Program-made: the position numbers and the translations under genes | The notes under the pieces: model-generated | The model's input: the letters and a program-made list of their open reading frames with translations, nothing else | Database searches by the model: none | What the model was told of the DNA's origin: nothing | Shown here: piece after piece, positions 1 through 9,612 of the stretch | Layout of the letters: every line of letters begins with the position of its first letter | How positions within the stretch are numbered: the first letter of the stretch is position 1 | NCBI GenBank assembly: GCA_034387635.1 | Contig: JAOANU010000010.1 | Span: 496,001 to 560,000, forward strand | Origin: Rhodosporidiobolus odoratus | Taxonomy: Eukaryota; Basidiomycota; Microbotryomycetes; Sporidiobolales; Sporidiobolaceae | DNA length: 64,000 bases | Direction of reading: 5' to 3'

Positions 1-1783
1 GACCGGGGACAAACGAGCCGAATCTCAATTCCGTCTCCGTGCTTGACAAGGCCAACAAGTACAAGGCTGCCGCCAAAAAGAAGGGAAGAAGCGGAAGACG
101 GTGTGTTGTCCTCCCCTTGTGTCTGCCACTTGTACTGTCTCTGACTGCAAGCCTGACCCTGCAGGAGGTCTTGATTATCGATGATGATGGGGATTATACG
201 CAAGGTGTTGCTGCAGACGCCAACACTCCCCAGGAAGCCGTCGCTAAGGGGACGGTGAGGACCGGAATCTTTGGCCCGAGCGTCACTCAGACCTCCCGCT
301 GAGGTTTGCGGCAGTGCGAGTGATAGTCCCAGACAAACTTTGCTCTGTTCCCGTTGCCACATGACCTTTGCTGCGCTGCCGACTTGGCACTGAGCACTTT
401 GCAGTCTTGCCTACCGTCATATGCATTGGCTGCCCTCAAAGGAAGTCCCGTCTTGGCAAGCAAGCGTGAAAGATGTCCAAACCAATGCGGGTCCAGGGAT
501 ATTTTATATTCTGACGGGAAGAAGGAGGGAAGAGAAGATAAGGAGGGAACTTGTCTTTGTTGGCAGCAGCAGACGCGGGAGCTTGTTCTTCAGTCGCTCA
601 CGCTTTGTACCACTTGCTGCCAGGTTCGTTATATGTTCTCTAGTATAGTTTCTATCGCAACTCCAGTGGCACACGCACTGTACCGCATGCTGCCAGCCTG
701 CTTTGCCTTTGTCTCATCAACATCTACTTACAGCCCCTTGGCCGTCGCTCTCGAGGACACACCCGAGGTGGTACCCAGCGTGAGTCTTTGCTTCTTCTGA
801 CGTGATTGTGGTACTGTACGCTAACACCTTGCACTTACAGCAGCTCAATGCGTGACCAGAAGTTGGTGCGTCTGTGACAACACCGGGCGCTGTAGACGCC
901 AAGGAAGTCAAGGCCAATTCCAGCAAGGTACGTACATACATGGCAAGCAACGCCGATTCCTCTCTGCAATGAGATGTTCAGGTCAGAGCTGTTTCCTTGT
1001 CAATTCCTCCTAGAGAGAGGAAGGTCATGCTGGCTGGGAAGGAGAAAGCTACTTCCAGATCCGAGGTGAAAGCCAGACAATCAAGATCCTCGTCAACTCC
1101 AAACCATTTCCTCCTTGTCTCCAGCCACCTTCTGCTGAACCTCTTCCTCCTTTGTCTATTGCTTTCTACTCGCAACTTGCTAGGTTCTATACAGCTGATC
1201 ACTGCGCATGGCTTGACACAGGGAGAAATCAATTCAGAGTTTGCAAGGATTTGGGCTGTCTCGCGTGCAGATCGAGTCTGGAACCAGCTTCCACTCTCTC
1301 AGTCAGAATCAGTTTTTTCTGCTTCCCAGAGGAACTGACAAGGAATTGGCCCTGACTTGGACACCTCCTTGTTGAGAGGTATCAGTGTTGCCCGCTGTGA
1401 TACCCTTTCGCTACACTCTCTTCAGCATGTGCGGATGAAATGATGAGTCAGCCACAGCATGACGAGCTCGAGATGGAGATTGATGAGATCTTGAATGCCC
1501 CAAACAAGGGGACCATGCTGACTTGCGCGTCGAGTAAGCCAGTGGGAGAGCAGGCTCGAGGTGTGTTCAGTCATTCTCCCCTCCACCCCTTTGAGGAACA
1601 GCTCTCAAAACGTAGCCTCCTTGTTATTTGTCGACGCCTCAAGGAACACCACGCAACATGTCATACCGTTGATACCACCGTAAGTAACGGAGCCGAAGAG
1701 TAACCCAGCGGCTGAGTTTATGGTGGCTCACAATGGTTTTGCGAGAGTCGAGGAGAAAGGTTGGGGTTTTTGTTGGGAAGCTC
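1..1783. other. No supported gene; probably decayed sequence
   Basis: All six frames give only short open stretches that do not join through plausible introns into a recognisable protein. Splice-like signals exist (for example a GTACGTACATAC donor near 928), so a decayed or fast-evolving multi-exon gene cannot be excluded. No tRNA, LTR or clear tandem repeat was seen. Confidence 0.4.
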
Positions 1784-1983
1784 TTACGGCAAGAATATGG
1801 CACAGCGCAGCGGGATGTCTGCAAATTGCAGTAGTGGGGAGGATGAACAGCAAAGAGAGCGCTCCATCCATATGCCATAAGCTGTTCGGAAACAGCATCG
1901 AGTAGCGCCTGCGCTTGACTGCCCGCATCCACCTACTCTATCAACCTTACGCACCACCACTCGCTCCAGCTCACGGGGTAGCT

Positions 1984-2489
1984 TGTGACCCCGAGATTTG
2001 AGGGCCGCGATCCGGAGGACCTCCCCAACTCCCTCGTGTCCATCTGCGATAACCTCTCTTACATTTCCTTCCACCTCCTCGCTTGTGTTGGCGGTATGCT
2101 CTGCCCGCAAGCCGTACTCTTTACGTCGGCGGATAACGGTCTTGACCACACATCCCAAAACCGCTGCGACTTCCGTCAACGTCAGTCCATCTGCCTCATC
2201 CGCCAAGAGTTGCCTCGGCGTGACATTGTACTTGTTGCGGCCGGCTGGTGTACAGATGCTGGCTGGTCGGATAATGACAGTGTCAGGGGGAAGGCTGGAA
2301 GCGACATCAACAAGGTCAAGTGTGCTGTGCTCTTCTAGAAAGGCGGTGACGTCTTGTATGGCAAAGGGAAGTCAAGGAATGTCGTGGCAGATGTGACATT
2401 GAGGTGCTTCTGTGCGGCATGTATGGAGGCGTCCAGCGTTTGTTGTACGGTTGGGATGTCCACAAGCTCAGACGATTCAAGCATAGTGA
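1984..2489 (-). pseudogene. Relic of a transposon protein with helix-turn-helix
   Basis: Read on the minus strand, two frames carry consecutive parts of one protein. An N-terminal part begins MLESSELVDIPTVQQTLDAS, ends near 2335, and is separated by a frameshift from a part containing NKYNVTPRQLLADEADGL, then a helix-turn-helix (LTLTEVAAVLGCVVKTVIRR, then RKEYGL). This arrangement resembles the N-terminal region of basidiomycete integrase-core transposon proteins, in which a resolvase-like HTH precedes a small three-helix segment and then the DDE integrase core. No integrase core is visible downstream, so the copy is truncated. The family match is from memory of the motif pattern and is tentative; a different HTH protein is possible. 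Confidence 0.45.
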
Positions 2490-2704
2490 CAATGAAAGAC
2501 AACTTATGACAAGGAGAGAAGTGTGGGCAAGCGGGAATGCGGCGGGAACGGCTGCTCGACTCCCACAAATTCAGTAGCATTACGAAGCAGCTCAGTCGGT
2601 AGCAGAGAACATCAGTACAAGCGTGCCTGAGAGCCCAGATCTATCTGGTGAGGGTGGTGAAGCTCGTGTCCATCTCGGCGCGGGCCATAGAAATTCTAAC
2701 CTAC

Positions 2705-2847
2705 TAAGCTCGACACAAGCTCCTCCTAACAAGGATTACGACTGATTAGAAAAAAAAAACCCGAAGGAGCGCCAGCGAGGGAGCGCTCACTCGAACTACT
2801 TCGTAATCAAATCTAATGCTGATTAGGAGAAGCTTGTGTCGAGCTTA
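2705..2847. mobile_element. 143-bp MITE with 9-bp target site duplication
   Basis: The ends are inverted repeats: the left end reads TAAGCTCGACACAAGC from 2705 and the right end is its reverse complement finishing at 2847. About 24 of the first 26 positions match. The element is flanked on both sides by the identical 9-mer CTAACCTAC (2696-2704 and 2848-2856), a target site duplication. The interior has no coding capacity and includes an A-run at 2750-2759. A 9-bp duplication is typical of Mutator-like (MULE) elements, so this is probably a non-autonomous MULE-type MITE. Family assignment is inference; the structure is directly visible. Confidence 0.88.
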
Positions 2848-2890
2848 CTAACCTACGACGCTCTCCCTTCGGACGGCGTCAGGGCGTGCT

Positions 2891-3601
2891 GTGGACGGAG
2901 AAGAGGTGGGAGAGAAGGGAGAAGGGGGAGATGGAATCGACGGGATCAACGTGGGTGAACTTCCGAAGTCAAAGTCGGCACTCCTTGCTGAAGTCGACCT
3001 TGCCCTCCCTGCCCGCTGGAACGCCCTTTGGCGCGCTCCCGGTGTCCGTGGCGCTCCCGGTGTCCGCGGCGCTCCCCTTCGCCGTGTCGACCATCACCAG
3101 CCTTCTCGCCATATCCTCCGCCTCCACAAATCCCTCCCTCGTCAGCTTTCCTCCCTTCTTACCCAGCTTCGAAACGGCCATTCCCACCTCCTGGCCGATC
3201 GCTACAGCTCTCGCACCTCGCCGACCAACCGTTGTGAGCGTGGGAACGCACCTGAGACCCTCTCCCACTTTCTCCTTTCCTGCCCATTCTACCGCTCCAA
3301 ACGCTCCGACCTCGCCAAATCCGTCGGAAGCCACTTCCGAGATATCTCTTTCCTCCTCACTTCTCATACCGCCATCCCTCACACCTTGGCGTTCGTGCTC
3401 GCTACCGAGCGCTTCTCGCGCTACCATGTGCGCTTTTCGGTGAAGTTGTCGGAAGAGGTGAAGTCGAAGAGCGGGCGGGCGGTGCGAGGCAAACAGGTCG
3501 TGGGGAGTGGTGCGTTTGGTGGTAGGGGGCCGAGTCGGAGCGCTAGGGATGGTTTACGGGGTGTTTGGGGCGGTAGAGGTTGTTCGACGGGCAGGCGTTG
3601 A
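2891..3601 (+). pseudogene. LINE reverse transcriptase C-terminal fragment
   Basis: The reading frame contains a stretch like the C-terminal end of non-LTR retrotransposon ORF2 proteins: LLTQLRNGHSHLLADRY, then a zinc-ribbon-like segment (CERGNAPETLSHFLLSCPFY) that matches the usual C..GN.PET..H.L..CP pattern after the reverse transcriptase and RNase H domains. Nothing of the endonuclease or RT catalytic core is present upstream, so this is a 5'-truncated insertion, as is usual for LINEs. The tail after 3400 is basic and glycine-rich. A MITE lies just upstream. Confidence 0.6.
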
Positions 3602-3789
3602 GTTTCGAGGCGAAGAGGAGAGGTGGGGCGGAGCGTCGAAGTTTTTGTCATGGGTTTCCCTGCCTTCCATTTCGTTCGCATATACTTCCGCTTGAGTTCT
3701 GATCTGTAGTAGCTACTATACCCTTCCCCCTTCCCCCACTTAGATGGTCCACGTGGGCTTTATTGCTCGAAGCGGCTTGAAACGAGATT

Positions 3790-3807
3790 TCTCTCTCTCT
3801 CTCTCTC
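3790..3807. repeat. (TC)n microsatellite
   Basis: A run of TC dinucleotides lies between the LINE fragment and the first protease gene. It is not seen at the corresponding place in the right-hand copy of the duplication. Confidence 0.85.
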
Positions 3808-4225
3808 CCCGCTTACAGTAAGCTTCTGTCTCCCTTGTTGCTACGAAGGCCCCCCCTCATTCTGTGCATGATCAGCAGATCACAACAATCCAGCAACCGA
3901 TCATACCGTATACGACTGACTTTGTGCAGCTGTCATGTCGATCGACGACCGCTTCTTTCACGATGTACGCTTCAAGTCTGGACTGATCGAGCGTGTTCGA
4001 GACCCCAGAGGACCCGGTCAACCCGATCAGTCGCCTTGACACGTTCTGGTTGAGTTGACTTTCGAATCCGACCGGCGGTGCATCGCAATTTGCATTTCAT
4101 TTCCGCCTGTCCGACGACTAGGCGCTTCGTTTCCATCCTCTTTCCTTCGCTCGAAGAGATCGTTCACAGCTACCCTCTCCTTCTCCCGCGCCTGCTGAAG
4201 CCGTTACCTCGTTTTATTTCTTTCC

Positions 4226-6841
4226 ATGCTGGCGTCGGCTCTGGTCTTCCTGGTGCAAGTCTCGTTCGCCTTCGTCGCTCGCGCCTCCCCAGTAGAACCC
4301 GGACAAACACACTGGCCCCCTCCTTTTCCCGCCTTTAACCACGCGCCCAACTCAAGCAACCAGTCATCTTCCCTTTCCTCCTCTTCTTCACCGTCCCTCG
4401 ACCGTCGTGCCATAGGTGGACCAGGACCTTATGCAACCTACATCGTCTGCCTCGTAGCTGGGGCAGATCTCGCCTCGCACCTCGCCTGGCTAGCCCGTAC
4501 GCAATTCCTGATCCGTTTTTTCCTCCACCTTTTTCTTTTCTCTTCCGACCTGCAGATTTCGCTGACCCCCTGCTCCTTTGACTACTCTGCGAGCAGAAGG
4601 TATTGCCGTCAATGGAGGTCCAGCCTCGGACCTCCCGATCAACGCGCCTATCGCTCCAGCGCCCGCCGACGGCTCAGCACCTGGCGCTCCAGGCGCCGGT
4701 CCTGATGCAGGTGGAGCAGGTGCAGGAGGAGCGGCTGGGGGCGATGGCGCGGGTGCAGGAGGAGCGGCTGGGGGCGATGGCGCGGGTGCAGGAGGAGCGG
4801 CTGGGGGCGATGGCGCGGGTGCAGGAGGAGCCGGTGCAGGAGATGGCGCGGGTGCAGGAGGAGCGGCTGGGGGCGATGGCGCGGGTGCAGGAGGAGCCGG
4901 TGCAGGAGATGGGTCTGGAGGTGCCGGTGCAGACGGGGCCGGAGGTGGCGCTGGAGGCGATGGTGCTGGCGGAGCAGGCGGGGGCGCTGGAGCAGGCGGA
5001 GATGACGATGGAGCTGGCGGCGGTTAGTTTTTCGTTTCTTCTTCCGCTTCTCCGCCCAGACTGATTGACTCTCTCCTTCCCTCGTCACAGCCATGAGTGG
5101 CCCGTGGGACGGACCTACGGGTACGCGCTAGCTTTTCTCTCGGGCGCATGAATAGCGCGGCGATATTGACTTAGTTCGGCAGATACGGGCGATGGCGCAG
5201 GCTGCGGTGTCTCTTGGTCCGACGCCGGCGTCGGCATGTGTACGTTGTCTGACCACGCCAATCGTGCTGATGCGGAGTCACACTGACCCACCTACGTTGG
5301 CCTGCAGATGTCGCCGTATTACAAGGCGCCATCTACGAGACGGTCGTCGCCTCGCCCTTTGTCGACGCCGTTGCGATTGACGATGATGGCGAGATCGCTG
5401 GTGGTCCTCTTCCCGGTGCAACGGCTGCAACCTTCATTCAACAGCAGTCGAACGCTCCTTGGAACATCGCGCGCCTCTCTTCGAACAAGACAGTCTCAAA
5501 ACCGTCGACCTACTCATTCAATAGCACGGCCGGTCAAGGCGTCGAGTACGCTCTCTCCTGCTGTCAATATCATCCTGCAGCCTGTACTGACCCGCCCATG
5601 CGCTACAGTATCTACATTCTCGATACCGGTGTTCTCGTCAGCCATGTGCAGTTCACCGGTCGAGCGAAAGTCGGCGGCAACATCGGCCTCGGGGTACGTT
5701 GTTTCGGCAATTGCACGTGCAGAGACCGGCTCTCCTGACCTTCGTACATTGCGCACAGACCGCCGACGGAAACGGACACGGCACGTTCTGCGCCTCTGTA
5801 GCGGCTGGCAACACGTACGGCGTAGCCAAGAAAGCAAACATCATCTCCATCAAGTACGCTCCCTTCTCTGTCGCCATCGTATCTCGACCAGGCTGACCAA
5901 ATCTCGCGCTACAAGGACGTTTACTGACGCCGGCGGAGGCGCTGCGAGTAACGTCGTCAAGGGCGTCGCCCTCGTTTTCAAGCTCGTCAAGAAGTCAAAA
6001 CGGCCTTCGATCATCTCGTTATCGGCAGCATTCCCGGCTAACGCCGCACTTGACGCTATCGTCAAGAAAGCGAGTACGAAGGGTATTCATTGGGTGGCAG
6101 CAGCGTGCGGTCTCTTTTGCCTTTCCTTCCTGTTTGCACCGACAAAGCAGTACTAAGCCCATTCCGCTCGCGCAGTGGAAATTCTGGAGCCGACGCTAAT
6201 GCCTACTCGCCTGCACGATCACCCTACGCGGTCACGGTCGGTGCGATCGATTCAGCCGACGCCGTCGCCAAGTACAGCAACTACGGTCCAAGGGTTTCCC
6301 TTTTCGCTGGCGGGACAAACGTCATCGGCGCCTTCATCGGAACGTCCGCTTCGTCGGTGACCCTCTCCGGTACAAGCATGGCAGTACGTTCCCAGTCTGG
6401 TCACCTCAGCGAGTCGAAACTGTCTCTGATCTGAACCCACTTTTCTTGCAGACTCCCTCTGTGGCGGGCTTGATCGCATACTTCATCTCGGTTTGGTGAG
6501 TACTGTACTGCAAGCCCTCACGTCTCAACTCTGTTTGGCTGACACGCTTCTTTCGGCTCTTTAGGGGCAACGCTGCACCGCTCGTCATGGCCGACGCATT
6601 GACCAGGGCGGCGACACCAAACAGCATAAAAGGGCTGAAAGGCGGATCAGTCAATCTGATTGCCGGCAATTGTCGTGCGATGAACGATACCTGTTTCGAC
6701 TGGAGTAAACCTGGCAAGTACTTGCCCATCCCTCCTCCCCCACCGCCACCGAGCAACGTCACCTCGTCTGCCGCGCCTCCTCCGCCCACTTCTGCCGAAA
6801 AAGTCGCGTACAGGGTCTTGATCATGAATCCGAAGCGATGA
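4226..6841 (+). CDS. Secreted subtilisin-like (proteinase K type) serine protease, copy 1
   Basis: Ten exons keep one frame throughout and give 660 residues: 4226-4496, 4597-5022, 5091-5120, 5183-5239, 5308-5693, 5759-5853, 5916-6104, 6176-6383, 6452-6495, 6565-6841. A hydrophobic signal peptide starts the protein. An inhibitor-I9-like propeptide begins (YATYIVCLVAGADLASHLAW) but is then interrupted by about 140 Gly/Ala/Asp-rich residues before its end (ASPFVDAVAIDDDGE). The S8A catalytic triad is visible: Asp in YILDTGV, His in GNGHGTFCAS, Ser in SGTSMATPSVAGL, with the oxyanion Asn in AGNSGADA. A proline-rich stretch closes the protein. A 34-codon upstream ORF (3935-4039) lies in the leader. 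It is expected to be secreted and to cleave proteins broadly. It duplicates the gene at 24124. Confidence 0.88.
4720..4915 (+). repeat. In-frame 33-bp minisatellite (Gly/Ala/Asp repeat)
   Basis: Units near GCGGCTGGGGGCGATGGCGC recur in tandem and encode an 11-residue module GGDGAGAGGAA with variants. It lies in exon 2 of protease copy 1. The equivalent exon of copy 2 has a different, shorter-period repeat, so the tract has been rebuilt since the duplication. Confidence 0.85.
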
Positions 6842-7019
6842 TGAGGACAGTAGAGGGAGGGGTTTCAGGGGGAGAGGTATTAATAGCACATGTTCAACTA
6901 GTCCTGTCAAGTAGAGGTAGAATTCGCACCCTTCGGTCTCTCACCCTCATTTTCGATGCCAATACACGAGGCTTCGCGCTGCTGTCTTTCCTTACGACAT
7001 GGCATGCTTCTTTCTTCTC

Positions 7020-7670
7020 TAGTTCAGTTCGGGCGTCGATACTGTTGCATTCAATTTTACTGTATCAAGTTGCAATGAGCGAGAGTACGAGAGTATGAGA
7101 TCAGGTTGACAAGGTTGTAGGGGGAGGGGAAATGGTTGACAGCTCGTGCTCTGACTTTTATCAGTTGGCTTGAGCAAGAAGCCCCCTACCACGGCAAGGT
7201 CCACCAAAGCTTGACCCTTGTAGTTGAAGACCGGTGGCGAGAGTCATATACAGCAGCCTGCTAAAGTTTCCGGTTTGCAGATAGTTGAGAAGGCCGACCA
7301 CGCCTCACCTAATAGCACAGGAGAACCAGACCACTTGATGGTCATGCACTTGAGTGCCTTGTCTTGCAGCGGAAAGTGAGGTCTGGGGCTAGGACAGTTG
7401 AGGGCATGTCGGTACTGCTCGAGAGGCGGCAGACTGCAGTCGGATGACTGCGTCATAGCTGAGGTCTCGTTTGCTCGAAGGCGTTGTAGGCTTGGCTGAG
7501 GCGGCATCAGGGAATTGGAGGCGAGAGTGGCAGTCTGGTAGGGCGTCGTAGAGCGTCACGCAAAGAGGCGCAGTTGGAAGAAGACAAAGGCATCGGAGCC
7601 ATGTTGACGTCCTCGGCCATTGGCGCAGAATCCTGGTAGCGCGGCTCGTGCCGCTCCTGACCCTCAACAT
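7020..7670 (-). pseudogene. Relic of an RNase III-like gene, left copy
   Basis: An ATG at 7670 opens a frame starting MLRVRSGTSRATRILRQWPR, resembling the basic, possibly mitochondrial N-terminus of the intact gene at 39038 (MLAVRRGG...). After a frameshift near 7435, a second frame reads SLPPLEQYRHALNCPSPRP, matching SRLPLLEQYRHAMHLPVPT in that gene. A later piece, GQALVDLAVVGGFLL, is reminiscent of the helix after the RNase III signature but in another frame. The relation to 39038 is strong over LEQYRHA and weaker elsewhere. The frameshift and missing downstream repeats suggest a non-functional fragment. It faces the protease gene tail to tail. Confidence 0.5.
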
Positions 7671-8846
7671 GGCCGCTATGTCTGCGACTCTTCTCGAGGA
7701 TGCCGACGGTGATGGCAGGAACTAAGATAAAAGGGTTCAGCAGAACGCAGCAGGGAGAGAGCAATGCTTAGCGTACCTTTGCCGTGTACTATCCTATTCA
7801 CCTACGAACATGCTCCTAAACGTTGTAGGCTGAACAAGAACAGTCAAATCAATTCTCTCCACCCACCGCTCTCGCCTCAACTCACAAGATGCCTTCCAAG
7901 ACGCTGTACACCATCGATACTGTTTCACCTAGCCCGCAGAACGCACCTGCAATGTGCGCCAAGCTGAACGCCTAGACACACACCTAGATAAAGCAAGGCT
8001 TGCCTGGAGCATATATTCGGCACCGTACACGCTGGTCTACAGGCGCTTTGCGATGTGTCGGCCTCTCCATCACCATGGGAAGCAGCGACGGAGCCAGTCT
8101 TGACGGCAGTCAGCACGAAGGTATGGCTTGAATGAGTGTTGCTCTCAAGCTGGGAGAGTGATGAACGAGGGAGGCTAGTCGCAGCTGAGCCAGTTGCGCC
8201 ATTCGTCAGCTCCACTCGTTTGTTCATTGTCGCTTCCCTGTTCCTTCCTTTTATGGGCTGTACTAGCAGTACTTGCAGCCTTCCGTCCCTCCAGACATCC
8301 CCACAGGTGTGACTGCTGCTAAGCTCTGCTCACAAACCACATCAGGCCTCAGGTGAACTGTTGTAGCAGGCGGCGCATGTTGTGATCTTTCTTGCTGTTC
8401 CTTGGGGCGCGTTCTTTTTGACACTTGCCGCCAAGAGCCTGGCTTGCCATCTCACGTGCTACAAGCCTTAGCTCTTGTCTGCGCTGTTGTGCAGCCAACC
8501 TAACTTGACGCTCTACGCAGGCTTTCCGATTCAATTGCCTTTCTGCTTTTCTTGCTGATTGCTTTGCTTGCCGTGTTCCTGGTTGCTGGCAGTACGCAGC
8601 CTAGGATGTGTGGTTGTGATTACACTGCGTTTGATAGCGAAAGATGCTCTTGCTTAGGAAAGGATTGCGAAACATTTCACACTTTCCGTCTTTCCTTCCC
8701 CCGCTATCCCTCGATCAACCTCAGGATTTGTACCGCCCCCATGAAGAACACGAACAGGACACCTGAGATGCACTACAACTTGACTTGAATCTCCCAACAC
8801 CATGTTCGTTTCTATCACTTCTTCCCCGACGCCAAAAAGCCCAAAA

Positions 8847-9612
8847 ATGCATGGATCCATTTCAACTTTTTCGATCTCTGATCCAACAGATACAAATGCA
8901 GTAGCTGGACCATCTAGACTACCTAATGTGACATCTGCCATGTAAGCAGCACTGTCTTCCAACCGGGATGGTGCAGATGGGTTGCTTGCGGGTAGGAGGT
9001 GGAGGAAGTGCCTGAGCGAAGGTGTGGGCGGACGGCACCAAGAACAATGAACCAGGTCTTATTCTGTAGAACAAATGGAAGAGGGAAGTATTGCACGGCC
9101 AAAAGAGAAGCAATGAAGTGTGGAAGCTACAGCTCGAACAAAGTTGGATGATAATTCTATCTCACCTCCACACACAATGCAACCGCAGGCAAAGGAAAGG
9201 AATGGCCTGCGGGATGCTTAGAAGTCAGTCTTGTCTAGCAAAAGAACTGAATAAAAGGACTCGGACGCAAAGGGATTGAGGTGCAGAGAAACCTCTTTCT
9301 TGCACACCAAGGCTCTGAGCCAAGGCAGCGTAGTTCCTCCATCACTACCAACTCAGCCGGCATTATCAAGACTTGCTGGACCATTGCCAGCAGCAAGGAG
9401 GGAGTTGGCACGGACAATGGATGGACCAGTCATTGTCAAGACCCTTGTTGGAGCAGATGGTATTGTAGAAGTTCTCAGCGCGTTTGAACATTGCAAGGTG
9501 GACGACCTGATTGCTCTCATCTGTGCGCACCCTCCTGTCCCTTTTGTCTACGCTTACAATATGTACACTGATGTTGCATTTGTTTGCCCGATAGCTTTTA
9601 TGCTCAGCCGCG
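8847..9612 (+). pseudogene. Broken PHO80-type cyclin gene, left copy
   Basis: This is the counterpart of the intact cyclin gene that starts at 28869. The start region (8847-8940) and the segment from about 9312 (GSVVPPSLPTQP, then VIVKTLVGADG and FEHCKVDDLIALI) align with exon 1 of the intact gene. They are separated by about 370 bp of foreign sequence (8942-9312). The counterpart of intron 1 (9524-9595) is still recognisable but diverged. Homology stops at about 9612, soon after the start of exon 2, where minus-strand LINE sequence follows. The cyclin box is therefore absent. Confidence 0.8.
8942..9312. mobile_element. Insertion of repeat sequence in the cyclin relic
   Basis: Relative to the right-hand copy, about 370 bp are added in exon 1 of the cyclin relic. 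Inside it, CCAAGAACAATGAACCAGGT (9039-9058) resembles CCGAGAACAGTGAACTGAGT (11249) and CCAGAAACAGTGAACTGATC (20960), both in the 5' parts of the minus-strand LINE relics. It is probably a piece of the same element family. No clean target duplication was found. Confidence 0.5.

Larger units (their letters stand above)
3946..9612. repeat. Segmental duplication, left copy
   Basis: This stretch is homologous, in the same orientation and order, to about 23850-29255. The shared order is protease leader, protease gene, relic RNase III-like gene on the opposite strand, and the 5' part of a cyclin gene. The shared start is near the text CACGATGTACGCTTCAAGTC (3960 and 23859). Identity varies along the block: moderate in the protease, complete at 7517-8090, and much lower from about 8090 on. 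This copy is interrupted at 8942-9312 and ends at about 9612, where LINE sequence begins inside the cyclin relic. Confidence 0.9.

Noticed and set aside
7889..7975. 28-codon plus-strand ORF MPSKTLYTIDTVSPSPQNAP in the identical tract, considered as a pheromone-like peptide
   Set aside because: It ends MCAKLNA, without a CaaX box, and its conservation is explained by the whole tract being identical.
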